DNA of 64,000 nucleotides from contig NZ_JAJSLX010000001.1 in assembly GCF_021290925.1 (NCBI RefSeq), forward strand, positions 1,550,001 through 1,614,000, in the 5' to 3' direction. The position numbers were made by a program, and so were the translations under genes. Below the pieces are notes generated by a model. The model was given only the letters and a program-made list of their open reading frames with translations, searched no databases and had not been told where the DNA came from. The DNA comes from Sessilibacter corallicola (GTDB taxonomy: Bacteria; Pseudomonadota; Gammaproteobacteria; Pseudomonadales; Cellvibrionaceae). Shown in pieces: positions 16,813 through 25,910 of this stretch. The stretch's first letter is position 1, and each line of letters starts with the position of its first letter.

Positions 16813-18845
16813 CGGCAAAAACCCTGCGCTTAAGCCTAGCCGCAGCAACACTCAGTGTTTGCTCGCTGGCCGCGGAAGCTGCAAAAAAAGAAGCACTCTC
16901 GTCCGTAGCAGATTTGAGCTACGGGGTTACCTTATACCACTATTTTCAAAACGATTACTTCAACGCGCTCAGTGAATTGTACGTCGCAAAAGAGCGCGGT
17001 GGCATCCAAGGTCACAGCGACAATCCGGCAATTATCGAAGGCGGTATCAGCTTAGCGTTTGGCATGCACAACACTGCCAGCGATTTATTCAATGAATTAC
17101 TCGCCGATGAAAGCAAACCAACGTCGGTAAAAAACGCCGCTTGGTTAAATCTGTCAAAACTCGCCTACCAACGCAGCCAGTGGTCTACCGCCGCACAATC
17201 CTTAGCCAATCTCGACGCTGAAAATGCCAGTCATTTGGTGAATATCGAACGCCTTGCGTTACAAACCAATATCCATATTCATCAAGATAATCTGCAAGCG
17301 GCTGAAGATTCTTTGAATCTACTGATCGAATCCAAGGGCAAAAAAGACCCAACCGCGTGGCCGTATTATCTTCACCACAATCTCGCCAGCGCCTATGGTC
17401 GCAACGGCAATTTCAGCCAAGCGATTTCTCATTATCAATCGGTGTACGCGGCGGATTTAACCGAATACAGTTTGGAACCCGACCTACAGCTAGCACTGCG
17501 CGACAAAGCTCACACGGCTGCGGGTTTCAGTCACCTCGCACTCAATGAATACGAAGCCGCACAAGCCGAATTCAATCAGGTACGCTTGGTCGATGGCTTA
17601 TCCAACCAGGCACTACTCGGCTCAGGTTGGGCCGCTTACGGTCAAGAAGTTTACGGCGATGCCATTCGCCCCTGGCAGGAATTGTTGCGACGCAGCTTGT
17701 TTGAACCCGAAGTGCAAGAAGCCAGCCTTGCCTTGCCTTTTGCCTACGAAAAAATGGGCGCTCAGGGCGAAGCGTTGCTCGCCTATCTCGACGCAGAAAA
17801 TACCTACGAATCAGAACTCGACCGAATTGATACAGCCACCCGGGCGCTGTCCGATATCGCGCTGCTGCCGCTTTTGAATATCGAGGTTGATCGCAACAGC
17901 AATTGGCTCAACACACCTGAATTGGTTGAAGCGCCGATAATTAACTATCTGCAACGGCTCGTAACTCGCAACCAATTCCAAGCTCGCGTCCAAGAATTAC
18001 GCGATATGCAGGCATTGATTGAAGAACTCACCGTTTGGGAACAAAAGCTCACTGATTACCAAGATTTGAATCAGGCCCGAACCGAGCAACGTGCGCAACA
18101 AGATCTCGAAATCCAAAACCGAGATTACGACACCTTAATTCAAACATTGGCCGAGCAAAAAGCCACTGTCGATACCGAAATCAGCCGTATTCGATCAGAA
18201 GAAGACTATTTTGCGCTCGCCACCGACCCAGACACACTGGATTTGATTAAACGCGCCAAGCGCTCGAAAGCACTGGCAGAAAAAGCCGGTGATTTAGTCA
18301 GCCCGCGCAAACAAGCCCAAGCCAAATTGTATTGGGGCATTCTCTACTGGCAGCAATCGCAAAATTTCCACGACAATTTGTGGACCTTGGAGCAACAGCG
18401 GGATTCTTTAGCGCGCGAAATAAGCACGGTTAAAGATTCATTCGATCGAGTCATGGACGCCAGCCACAACGCGCCCGACATCATTCCAATGCAACAGCGA
18501 CTCGACCAAGCAGAGGCAGATATTGCTCAAAAACAAGACAATTTAACGCAACTGTTGGCCACCATCGAAAACGAACTGCGAACCGAATTATTGGCCGAGC
18601 TGGAACAGCAAAAGCTGCGCGTGCGTTTTTATCTGGCAGAAACCAAGCTCTCCATCGCCAGACTTTACGATACTCGCCCAATCGACGGCGACCTTCTGAT
18701 CGATACTAACGAGCAAGAAACACATTCATTACCCGAAGTTTCTCCTGGCAGCGGCAACTCAGATATCAACGGTAATTCGATCATCGACGACGATACCTCC
18801 GCGCTAGACTCTGCACCGCAAGAGGAGGGCAGTGATGATGCGTAA
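16800..18845 (+). CDS. Large periplasmic TPR/coiled-coil protein
   Basis: A 681-aa exported protein. Residues 1-28 form a signal-like segment (LRLSLAAATLSVCSLAAEAA). TPR-like helical pairs run from about 35 to 340 (GVTLYHYFQNDYFNALSEL, AWLNLSKLAYQRSQWSTAAQSL, NLASAYGRNGNFSQAISHYQ). A long coiled coil covers about 400-620 (QELRDMQALIEELTVWEQKL, QQRLDQAEADIAQKQDNL). The tail is acidic and rich in Ser/Asp. ATG 16800 overlaps the previous gene by 13 bp, and the end overlaps the next gene by about 11 bp. No enzyme motif is seen; a scaffold role in an ExbB/D-energised complex is inferred from context. Confidence 0.85.
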   Translation: MATVAAKTLRLSLAAATLSVCSLAAEAAKKEALSSVADLSYGVTLYHYFQNDYFNALSELYVAKERGGIQGHSDNPAIIEGGISLAFGMHNTASDLFNELLADESKPTSVKNAAWLNLSKLAYQRSQWSTAAQSLANLDAENASHLVNIERLALQTNIHIHQDNLQAAEDSLNLLIESKGKKDPTAWPYYLHHNLASAYGRNGNFSQAISHYQSVYAADLTEYSLEPDLQLALRDKAHTAAGFSHLALNEYEAAQAEFNQVRLVDGLSNQALLGSGWAAYGQEVYGDAIRPWQELLRRSLFEPEVQEASLALPFAYEKMGAQGEALLAYLDAENTYESELDRIDTATRALSDIALLPLLNIEVDRNSNWLNTPELVEAPIINYLQRLVTRNQFQARVQELRDMQALIEELTVWEQKLTDYQDLNQARTEQRAQQDLEIQNRDYDTLIQTLAEQKATVDTEISRIRSEEDYFALATDPDTLDLIKRAKRSKALAEKAGDLVSPRKQAQAKLYWGILYWQQSQNFHDNLWTLEQQRDSLAREISTVKDSFDRVMDASHNAPDIIPMQQRLDQAEADIAQKQDNLTQLLATIENELRTELLAELEQQKLRVRFYLAETKLSIARLYDTRPIDGDLLIDTNEQETHSLPEVSPGSGNSDINGNSIIDDDTSALDSAPQEEGSDDA

Positions 18846-21729
18846 GCCATTGCCTTTTACTCTGCGTCGACTGACCCTGGCCGTAACATTGGCAAGCTTA
18901 GCTGCGTGTTCGCGCGTCGATGTTGTCGAACCCGGCCCAACGTTAGAAAACCTTGAGCCAGCCCAGCTTCCCAATCCAACGTTACCGGTGCCAAGCATTT
19001 CTTTGGATGAAATCGAGCGCAGTTACCGCGAAGCCTTGGCAGTCGCAGACGATCCAGATACCCGTCGTAAAATTCTCATTCGCTTAGCCGGCCTCGAAAT
19101 GGCACGCAGCGAAGAAGCTCTGGTGAACTCAACCGCACCAGGCCGATTCTTTGATAACTCCATTGCCCTGTACAAAGAGCTTATCGAGTTACAACGCAAT
19201 CAACCGGCAACCGTGGCCACGCGCATAGACGAGTTGTTGTATCAACTGTCGAAAGCCTACGCATTGGACGGTCGCAGCAAAGAAGCCGACGAAGCACTGA
19301 GCCAATTGGCGGCGGAATACCCGGATTCGCCCTTTTTGGCAGAAGCCTATTTCCGGCGCGCAGAACGCAGTTTCAGCAGTCAAGATTACCGAATTTCATC
19401 GGATCGATACCAAGCGGTGGTCGACGCAGGGCCGAACACGGCGTTTTTCGAAAACTCCCTGTACATGCTTGGCTGGAGCCAATTTAAGCGCGAAATCTAC
19501 GAAGATGCGATTGAGTCCTTCACTCAATTGCTGGACGTTTATTTGGTCGATGGCAGTGAATTCGAAATCTTAGAAGGCACGGAAAAAACCCTTGCCGAAG
19601 ATACGCTGCGCGTAATGAGTTTGTCGTTCTCTTACCTTGAAGGTCCGGCGACCATTTCTGAAACCTACGAGCGCCTCGGCGAGCGACAATACGAGTATTT
19701 ACTCTACCAAAGCTTGGCAAATCACTACTTAGGCAAAGAGCGCTACAACGACAGTGCTCTAACCTATCAAGCCTTTGTTGATCGCTACCCGTTGAGTGAT
19801 CGCGCGCCAAGCTTCAGTGCGGAAAAAATTAACGTTTACGAACTCGGCGGCTTCCCCGATAAGTTGGTTCCGAACAAAGAGCAGTACGTTAATCTGTACG
19901 GAATTAACAGCGAATACTGGTCGGTAAAACCCGAATCAGTACTAGAAACGCTAAAACCCACACTGCACCAATTTCTAATCGAGTTAGCCAAATACCGCCA
20001 CGCGCGCGCGCAAGCTTGGCAAAAAGCACTCGCCGAAAAACCCGATCAGAAATTCTTAGTTGAAGATCGAGAGATCGACGATACTTCTGTCATCGAAGAA
20101 TTTATTTTGGCTGCACGCTGGTACAGCGAATTCGTGCAAACCTTTCCGGACGATCCAGAACGCGGCGAGATCAATTACCTATTGGCCGAAGCCCTTTACG
20201 ATTCAGGCCAGCTTGAAGCGGCTTATCTGGAATACGAACGTGTCGCTTATGAGTTAGGCGAAGACCAACGTTCGGCAGAACTCGCAGCAGAAGCCGGTTA
20301 CACCACCGTTTTGCTCGCACAACAGCTGTTGGATCGCGCCGAAGCCGAAAACGAACAGCTGCTTTGGAAAGACCAAGTCATCGCCAGCGGTGTTCGCTTT
20401 GCCGATAATTTTCCAAGTGACGATCGAGCCGTCGCGGTGTTAACGCAATCGGCCCAGGGCTATTTAGACGTTGGCAAACTGCCAGAAGCCATCGAAGCAG
20501 CACTGCGAGTGACGCAATGGCAACCACAAGCAGAGCCTGAGATTCTCAAAACCGCTTGGTTGATCGCCGCCCAAGGCCAGTTTGATACCGAGCAATTCGT
20601 CGCGTCCGAATTCAGTTATCAACAAGTGTTAGGCTTGCTCAGCACCGACGATCCACAACGCGATGGCATTATCGTGCGAATCGCTGCGAGTATTTATCAA
20701 CAAGCCCAAGTGCTTATCGCGCAAGATAATCTGTCCGAAGCCGTTGACCAATTGCTGCGTGTTCGCACACAAGCGCCCAATACCGACATTGCTCGCACGT
20801 CTCATTACGACGCAGCCAACTATTTGATTGATCTTGAGCGTTGGTCACAAGCGCGCGATGAGCTGATCGAATTTCGCATTACCTATCCCAACCATTCTCT
20901 AACCCCAACCATTGGCCCAAAACTGGTGGTTGTTTATCAGGCACTGGAAAACTGGGCACAAGCGGCCGAAGAATTGTTGATTGTAATGGAGCAAGACAAA
21001 GATCCTGAGGTTCAACGGGAGTCTTTGTTGCTGGTCGCGGAATTGTTCGAGCGCGATGGCAACCTCGAAAAAGCCATTGATAATTATCGCCGTTACGCCC
21101 ACACCTACCCAGATCCGTTTATTACCAACATGGAAGCTCAATTTAAAATGAGTGAGCTTTATGTCCAAACGGGCAGTGTCGATAAGCGTAATTTCTGGTT
21201 GCGCAAAATGGTGACCACACACGATCGTGCGGGCGAGAAAAAAACCGGGCGCAGTATGTTCTTGGCCGCCTGGTCGTCAAACGAACTGGCTGACCAACAA
21301 TTTAAAATTTTCTCGGCCATCGAGCTGAAACTGCCGCTGCGCTCCAGCCTTAATAAAAAGCGATCGGCATTGGAAAAAACCTTAAAAGCGTACGAAAAAG
21401 CACTAAGTTACGACATCTTAGAAGTTTCTACACAAGCCAATTTCCAGGTCGGTGAAATCTATCGCCTGCTCAGTAAAGCCTTATTAGAGTCCGAGCGCCC
21501 CAACGGTTTATCAGACCTAGAACTCGAACAGTACGAAATTCTGCTCGAAGAGCAGGCTTATCCATTTGAAGATCAAGCGATCGCCGTTCATACCTCCAAC
21601 ACCGAACGGGCGTGGAACGGCGTTTACGACAAATGGGTGCAAGCCAGCTTCTCAGTGTTAGGGGGTCTTCTTCCCGGACGTTTCGACAAACCCGAACAAA
21701 GCCTAGAGGTCAGCGATGAAATTTTTTAA
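18835..21729 (+). CDS. Large TPR lipoprotein of the ExbBD cluster
   Basis: A 964-aa lipoprotein with signal sequence and lipobox LAAC near residues 22-25. TPR/Sel1-like helical repeats cover nearly all of the chain (LYQLSKAYALDGRSKEADEA, AEAYFRRAERSFSSQDYRIS, YMLGWSQFKREIYEDAIESF, RWYSEFVQTFPDDPERGEIN), with a YfiO/BamD-like flavour. Three possible starts stand in a row (GTG 18832, ATG 18835, ATG 18838); GGAGG at 18824-18828 favours ATG 18835. The architecture (outer-membrane TPR lipoprotein beside ExbB/ExbD) resembles GltE/AglT-type proteins of the Myxococcus gliding machine, but identity is inferred from context rather than a diagnostic motif. Confidence 0.85.
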   Translation: MMRKPLPFTLRRLTLAVTLASLAACSRVDVVEPGPTLENLEPAQLPNPTLPVPSISLDEIERSYREALAVADDPDTRRKILIRLAGLEMARSEEALVNSTAPGRFFDNSIALYKELIELQRNQPATVATRIDELLYQLSKAYALDGRSKEADEALSQLAAEYPDSPFLAEAYFRRAERSFSSQDYRISSDRYQAVVDAGPNTAFFENSLYMLGWSQFKREIYEDAIESFTQLLDVYLVDGSEFEILEGTEKTLAEDTLRVMSLSFSYLEGPATISETYERLGERQYEYLLYQSLANHYLGKERYNDSALTYQAFVDRYPLSDRAPSFSAEKINVYELGGFPDKLVPNKEQYVNLYGINSEYWSVKPESVLETLKPTLHQFLIELAKYRHARAQAWQKALAEKPDQKFLVEDREIDDTSVIEEFILAARWYSEFVQTFPDDPERGEINYLLAEALYDSGQLEAAYLEYERVAYELGEDQRSAELAAEAGYTTVLLAQQLLDRAEAENEQLLWKDQVIASGVRFADNFPSDDRAVAVLTQSAQGYLDVGKLPEAIEAALRVTQWQPQAEPEILKTAWLIAAQGQFDTEQFVASEFSYQQVLGLLSTDDPQRDGIIVRIAASIYQQAQVLIAQDNLSEAVDQLLRVRTQAPNTDIARTSHYDAANYLIDLERWSQARDELIEFRITYPNHSLTPTIGPKLVVVYQALENWAQAAEELLIVMEQDKDPEVQRESLLLVAELFERDGNLEKAIDNYRRYAHTYPDPFITNMEAQFKMSELYVQTGSVDKRNFWLRKMVTTHDRAGEKKTGRSMFLAAWSSNELADQQFKIFSAIELKLPLRSSLNKKRSALEKTLKAYEKALSYDILEVSTQANFQVGEIYRLLSKALLESERPNGLSDLELEQYEILLEEQAYPFEDQAIAVHTSNTERAWNGVYDKWVQASFSVLGGLLPGRFDKPEQSLEVSDEIF

Positions 21730-22480
21730 GCCGGTTTTCGTCGCCATTATTCTGCCGTTAGTCGCTCTTGGCGGCTGTAGTTCACAGTTTCCAATCAATA
21801 TTGGTAAAGCAAGCGGCACAACCAGCGAAAATGCACAACAATCTGAAACACAAGCCAAAACTGATCAAACTAATCAGGAAGGTACACAAGAACTTGTTTC
21901 TGGTGAAAACGCCGACGGCGAACTCGCAGCATTAGAGCCTTTGCCGCCGCAAAATCCGTATTTGGCAAATCCTAAATCGGTACCAGAAAACATCGCCTTG
22001 TTGTTTGAGCAAGCCAAACAATTGCACATCGCCAAAGATTGGCCTGCGGCAGAATTGGCGTGGCAGGAAATTACCGTAAGCGCCCCGGAATTATCCGGCC
22101 CACACCTAAATTTAGGATTGGTGTATGAAGCAACGGATCGATTCGAACTCGCCGAAACCGCATACAGTGCGGCAATCAGCGCGAATTCGTTAAATCTCGA
22201 TGCCTACAATCAACTGGCAATTTTGAAACGCAAGCAAGGCGAATTTGAGCAGGCAGAAACTCAGTATTTAAACGCGCTGTCGATTTGGCCTGATCACGCC
22301 AAGAGCCATCTCAACATCGCCATTTTGTACGATTTGTACATGGGAAGACTGGAGCCGGCGCTGGCCCACTATGAACAGTACCAAGCGCTCGCCGAAGCCC
22401 CAGAAAAACGCGTCGTCGGCTGGATCAGTGACTTGCGTCGACGCATCGACAGTTTGGCACAAAGCAGTGCCGGCAACTAA
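21716..22480 (+). CDS. Small TPR lipoprotein of the ExbBD cluster
   Basis: A 254-aa lipoprotein with lipobox LGGC at about residues 18-21, then a Gln/Thr/Glu-rich linker to about 85, then three to four TPRs at 95-240 (LLFEQAKQLHIAKDWPAAEL, GPHLNLGLVYEATDRFELAE, AYNQLAILKRKQGEFEQAET, SHLNIAILYDLYMGRLEPAL). ATG 21716 lies 14 bp inside the previous gene, with AGAGG six bases upstream. It probably works with the larger TPR lipoprotein at the outer membrane. Confidence 0.88.
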   Translation: MKFFKPVFVAIILPLVALGGCSSQFPINIGKASGTTSENAQQSETQAKTDQTNQEGTQELVSGENADGELAALEPLPPQNPYLANPKSVPENIALLFEQAKQLHIAKDWPAAELAWQEITVSAPELSGPHLNLGLVYEATDRFELAETAYSAAISANSLNLDAYNQLAILKRKQGEFEQAETQYLNALSIWPDHAKSHLNIAILYDLYMGRLEPALAHYEQYQALAEAPEKRVVGWISDLRRRIDSLAQSSAGN

Positions 22481-22502
22481 ACCTGAATTCGAGATGTAGC
22501 AG

Positions 22503-22808
22503 ATGAAGATAAACCGCCCAATACTGCTTACGATCGCGCCGCTTGCTTTGGTCGCGGGGTTTTGCTCACAAATTGCTTACGCTCAGGGTTCTCTGTCGAT
22601 CGAAGAGACCATCACCGGTAACCAGGAACAACCCAAAGTTTTGTACATCGTGCCGTGGAAAACCGCTGCCGATAACGAAATCTTCGAGCAAACCATCAGT
22701 TCCCAGCTGCTCGGCTCGGTGTTCGAACACGTCGAACGCGCGGAGTTACGCCGGGAAGTTCTCTATCTTGAGAAGCTCGCGAAGGATCAAGAATCAACAT
22801 CTGAATAG
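22503..22808 (+). CDS. Small exported protein between TPR and ExbB genes
   Basis: A 101-aa protein with a clear signal peptide (ILLTIAPLALVAGFCSQIAYAQ). The mature part is about 73 aa with PKVLYIVPWKTAADNEIFEQ and a helical, charged C-terminus (RAELRREVLYLEKLAKDQES). I do not recognise the family. Its position between the TPR lipoprotein and the ExbB gene on the same strand argues that it is a small periplasmic component of the same complex. About 100 bp separate it from the ExbB gene. Confidence 0.78.
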   Translation: MKINRPILLTIAPLALVAGFCSQIAYAQGSLSIEETITGNQEQPKVLYIVPWKTAADNEIFEQTISSQLLGSVFEHVERAELRREVLYLEKLAKDQESTSE

Positions 22809-22910
22809 CGGTATTTAACAGTTTCGACGGTAAATTCCCTTTACTATTTTTACTAACTCTCACGCAGCGATTTGCGTGATAACTTTTTTGTGAATGTCAG
22901 GTAACAAGTT

Positions 22911-23585
22911 ATGGACTTTATTAACAACGTGCTTCGCTTCTTCCAGGACGGTGGCTCTTTCATGTACCCAATTGCTCTGGTGTTGGTGATCGGATTAATC
23001 GTGACTGTTGAGCGTTGGATTTACCTAACCTACGCGAAGCAATCCAACCGTCGCGCTTTCAACCAAATCCTTCCGCTGTTGAAAAAGAAAGATTACTCAT
23101 CGATTGTCAAAATGGGACAAACCGGTGGCGCACCAGTGAGCCGCATGGTTGCTGCTGGCGTGATTCGCATGAGCGAAAGCCCGCGTCGTGACGACATCGA
23201 ATTGGCAATGGAAGAAGGCGTTTTAGAAACCATGCCGCGTCTTGAAAAACGCACCAACTACTTAGCAACATTGGCGAACATCGCAACGCTTTTGGGTCTT
23301 TTGGGTACCATTATCGGTCTTATCGCGGCATTTACCGCTGTTGCTAACGCTGATCCTACCGAAAAAGCAACGCTACTTTCACAGAGTATTTCGGTTGCGA
23401 TGAACACCACGGCATTCGGTCTTATTGCGGCAATCCCACTGTTGTTAGCACACGCACTTCTGCAAACCAAAACCACAGAGATTATCGATAGCCTAGAGAT
23501 GGCTGGCGTTAAATGCTTGAACGTATTAGCCGGTGGCGGCAGCGCAAAAACTCGAACCAATGACGCTGGCGCTACCGTACGCTAA
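22911..23585 (+). CDS. MotA/TolQ/ExbB-type proton-channel protein
   Basis: Inner-membrane stator subunit that makes the proton channel with ExbD-like partners. In 224 aa, TM1 lies at about 17-35 (SFMYPIALVLVIGLIVTVE). A cytosolic domain follows (APVSRMVAAGVIRMSESPRRDD, MEEGVLETMPRLEKRTNYLATLANIA), then TM2 (LLGLLGTIIGLIAAFTAVA, about 128-148) and TM3 (SVAMNTTAFGLIAAIPLLLAHALL, about 166-190). The TM2 Gly-rich and TM3 Thr/Ala features are those of the family. Context with two ExbD genes and an AgmX-like gene separates it from a housekeeping tolQ. Confidence 0.94.
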   Translation: MDFINNVLRFFQDGGSFMYPIALVLVIGLIVTVERWIYLTYAKQSNRRAFNQILPLLKKKDYSSIVKMGQTGGAPVSRMVAAGVIRMSESPRRDDIELAMEEGVLETMPRLEKRTNYLATLANIATLLGLLGTIIGLIAAFTAVANADPTEKATLLSQSISVAMNTTAFGLIAAIPLLLAHALLQTKTTEIIDSLEMAGVKCLNVLAGGGSAKTRTNDAGATVR

Positions 23586-23611
23586 ATTCTGACCAACTGC
23601 CGGATGTAGCA

Positions 23612-24178
23612 ATGTTTAAGCACAGGCGAAAACTGAATCAAGAAGCGGAACTCGACATTACGTCGTTTATGAACCTGATGATCATTCTGGTTCCCGTGTT
23701 ACTGATGACGATGGTGTTTTCCCGAATTACGGTAATAGACCTGACATTACCGGAAGCCGGGGCAGGAGACGCCAGCGACACAGACAAACCCAAAGTTCTC
23801 GAAGTTGTTATTTTCGAGGATTTTATCGATGTAAATTACCCTGCAGGCACACGCCTTAAGCGTATTGAAAAGGTTGAAATTCCAAGTGAAGAGCCTGGGC
23901 AACCTGCCACTGTCGATTACAACTACCCATTACTGTCCCTGACGCTTCAAGAAATTAAGCGACAACTGAAAGAACAAGGTACCGAGAAGCGAGACGTATT
24001 GCTGTTGTCTCAGCCAGACACCAGTTATCAGACCTTAATTACCGCGATGGATACCGTGCGGTCATTTAAAACAGTTCTGATCACCGATGTCGTTGATGCC
24101 GAGTTGTTTCCACAGATTTCTCTGGGTGATGCGCCGACCAATGTGGTTGAGACAGCCGCAGCAGGAGGTGCTCAATGA
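23612..24178 (+). CDS. ExbD/TolR-like protein 1 (conserved TM Asp replaced by Asn)
   Basis: A 188-aa inner-membrane protein with the ExbD/TolR layout: short charged N-terminus, one membrane segment (SFMNLMIILVPVLLMTMVF, about 18-37), and a periplasmic domain with ERDVLLLSQPD-like and YQTLITAMDTVR motifs near the end. The position occupied in ExbD by the proton-relay Asp (E. coli PFIDVML, D25) is Asn21 here (SFMNLMI). Its stop overlaps the start of the second ExbD-like gene by 4 bp (ATGA). It may form a mixed dimer with that protein. Confidence 0.9.
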   Translation: MFKHRRKLNQEAELDITSFMNLMIILVPVLLMTMVFSRITVIDLTLPEAGAGDASDTDKPKVLEVVIFEDFIDVNYPAGTRLKRIEKVEIPSEEPGQPATVDYNYPLLSLTLQEIKRQLKEQGTEKRDVLLLSQPDTSYQTLITAMDTVRSFKTVLITDVVDAELFPQISLGDAPTNVVETAAAGGAQ

Positions 24179-24735
24179 AGCAATCCCTGCGCGCCAAACG
24201 CATGGCAAAACACCACAAGCGAACCGGCGGACAATCTAAGCTGAACCTGGTTTCGTTGATGGACATCTTCACCATCTTGGTGTTCTTCCTACTCATCAAC
24301 TCTGATGACGTGGAAGTGCTGCAAAATAACGATGCCATCGAGCTGCCAGAATCCGTCTCAGAGCAAAAGCCAGACACCACCTTGGTGATCATGGCCAGTA
24401 ACGAAGACCTTCTGGTCAACGGCCGCAGCCTCGCCAAAGTCGAAGACATTCTCGCCAGCGACGACCTTGAAATCCAAGTGCTTGCCGACGAGCTGATCTA
24501 TCTGGCGGAACGTGCTGGACCGTTAACCGAACTCGAAGAAGATAAGGGCCGCGCCGTTACCATTATGGGCGATTCGGCCATTCCCTACGCTCTGCTTAAG
24601 CGCATCATGAGCACGTGTGCGGCGAACGAGTACCGCGATATTTCCATGGCCGTGTCGCAAGTCGCTGCCAATGACCCAATCGCACAAGATGGCACCGATT
24701 TAGGTACCACAGCGAATGGACAAGGGGAGGGCTAG
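24175..24735 (+). CDS. ExbD/TolR-like protein 2 (conserved Asp retained)
   Basis: A 186-aa ExbD/TolR-like protein. The single membrane segment (SLMDIFTILVFFLLI, about 27-41) keeps the family Asp at position 30. The periplasmic part has DTTLVIMASNEDLLVNGRSL and GRAVTIMGDSAIPYALLKRI, typical of TolR/ExbD folds. ATG 24175 overlaps the first ExbD gene. The next gene starts 1 bp after this stop, with its GGGGAGGG ribosome site inside this coding end, so the pair and the AgmX-like gene are translationally linked. Confidence 0.92.
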   Translation: MKQSLRAKRMAKHHKRTGGQSKLNLVSLMDIFTILVFFLLINSDDVEVLQNNDAIELPESVSEQKPDTTLVIMASNEDLLVNGRSLAKVEDILASDDLEIQVLADELIYLAERAGPLTELEEDKGRAVTIMGDSAIPYALLKRIMSTCAANEYRDISMAVSQVAANDPIAQDGTDLGTTANGQGEG

Positions 24736-24736
24736 C

Positions 24737-25672
24737 ATGGCTTTAAACACTGCAATGCTAAACCTCAATTTGCCCTGGCAAACGATTGAGGATGAAAATA
24801 AACGGATCAAAAAGCTTTCCATTATTGGCTTGCTGATATTTTTGGTCCTCGCCATCGCGGTTCCGCTGATTCCTGTGCCCGAACTCACGCGCGAAGAAAA
24901 GGAGGCGCTACCTCCCGAACTGGCCCGAGTGATTTTAGAAAAGCAGGAATTGCCTGAACCAAAACCGGAACCCAAGCCAGAACCGGAGCCTGAACCCGAA
25001 CCGGAACCTGAGCCAGAAGAACCGGAAATCGTCGAAAAGAAACCGCCACCACCGAAAATAGATCCGCGTGAAAAAGCGAAAAACAGCGGTTTAGTACAGT
25101 TTGCCGACGACCTTGCGCAGATGCGTGATGCTTTCGATGCCAACTCACTAAGTAATCGCTCACTTACTCGCGGTGAAGCACAGGCCGATCAGATTTCACG
25201 CTCAGTGATTGCCAACAAAGCAAAAACTACCAGCGGTGGAATCGACGTTGCGGCGACCAGTGTTGATACCGGCGGTGTCGCGCTTTCAGGCAAAGAAAAC
25301 ACGGTGGTTTCCAGCTCACTGGCTGACGCAGAAGGGAAAAATCCCGTTGCCGCGCCACGGCCTGGAACCGAGCGTAAGAAAGGCTTGAGAAGTAGTGAAG
25401 ATGTACGTCTTACCATGGACCAAAATAACGGCCCAATCCAAGCGATTTATTTCCGTGAATTGCGCCGTGATCCAAGCCTAGAAGGTACCGTGAAAATTAA
25501 GATGATCATCGAACCGAATGGGGAAGTGTCAGATGTGATTCTGGTATCCAGCGAGTTGAATAACCCGGCTCTGGAGAGAAAAATTCTGGCTCGAATACGC
25601 TTAATTAACTTCGGTCCGAAAAATGTCTTACAGACGCCAGTCAATTACACGCTCAATCTTTTCCCGGCGTAA
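24737..25672 (+). CDS. AgmX/PglI C-terminal domain, TonB-like protein
   Basis: A 311-aa protein. A short cytosolic N-terminus precedes one membrane segment (KLSIIGLLIFLVLAIAVPLI, about 25-45), then a Pro/Glu-Lys/Pro linker typical of TonB-type proteins (about 70-105). The middle part is Ser/Thr/Ala-rich. A C-terminal domain at about 225-311 (YFRELRRDPSLEGTVKIKMI, IEPNGEVSDVILVSSELNNP, ALERKILARIRLINF) has the AgmX/PglI tail signature found in Myxococcus gliding (GltJ-like) and related proteins. ATG 24737 is chosen because GGGGAGGG lies five bases upstream. It is last in the cluster, before a terminator, and likely transduces ExbB/D energy to the periplasm or outer membrane. Confidence 0.9.
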   Translation: MALNTAMLNLNLPWQTIEDENKRIKKLSIIGLLIFLVLAIAVPLIPVPELTREEKEALPPELARVILEKQELPEPKPEPKPEPEPEPEPEPEPEEPEIVEKKPPPPKIDPREKAKNSGLVQFADDLAQMRDAFDANSLSNRSLTRGEAQADQISRSVIANKAKTTSGGIDVAATSVDTGGVALSGKENTVVSSSLADAEGKNPVAAPRPGTERKKGLRSSEDVRLTMDQNNGPIQAIYFRELRRDPSLEGTVKIKMIIEPNGEVSDVILVSSELNNPALERKILARIRLINFGPKNVLQTPVNYTLNLFPA

Positions 25673-25701
25673 ATTGATAACCTCTGATTCCAGACAAAAG
25701 A

Positions 25702-25726
25702 AACGCGGCTATTTAGCCGCGTTTTT
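25702..25726 (+). terminator. Rho-independent terminator after the AgmX-like gene
   Basis: Nine-bp perfect stem AACGCGGCT / AGCCGCGTT around loop ATTT, followed by TTT. It sits 30 bp after the stop at 25672. It could also end transcripts from the convergent minus-strand gene (stop 25911), since A residues flank the other side. Confidence 0.9.
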
Positions 25727-25910
25727 AAATCAAGCCTTCTAACGATTTCAAATTAACTATCTACTAACCTATCAACTAAAGTACTAACTTCTCGGTTACT
25801 GCGTCATATCTTCCCGAAAAACGGGAAACAACACTCAAATTCCTTCTTACTGCACCTATATGCTTCCATCAGCCAGTTAGCATTGCTGAGTTTTCATTGG
25901 CTTAAATTCA

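Noticed and set aside
22911-25672. Reading these genes as the housekeeping tolQ-tolR-tolA or exbB-exbD-tonB set
   Set aside because: There are two ExbD genes, an AgmX/PglI tail rather than a TolA or TonB C-terminus, and upstream TPR lipoproteins; tolB and pal are absent.
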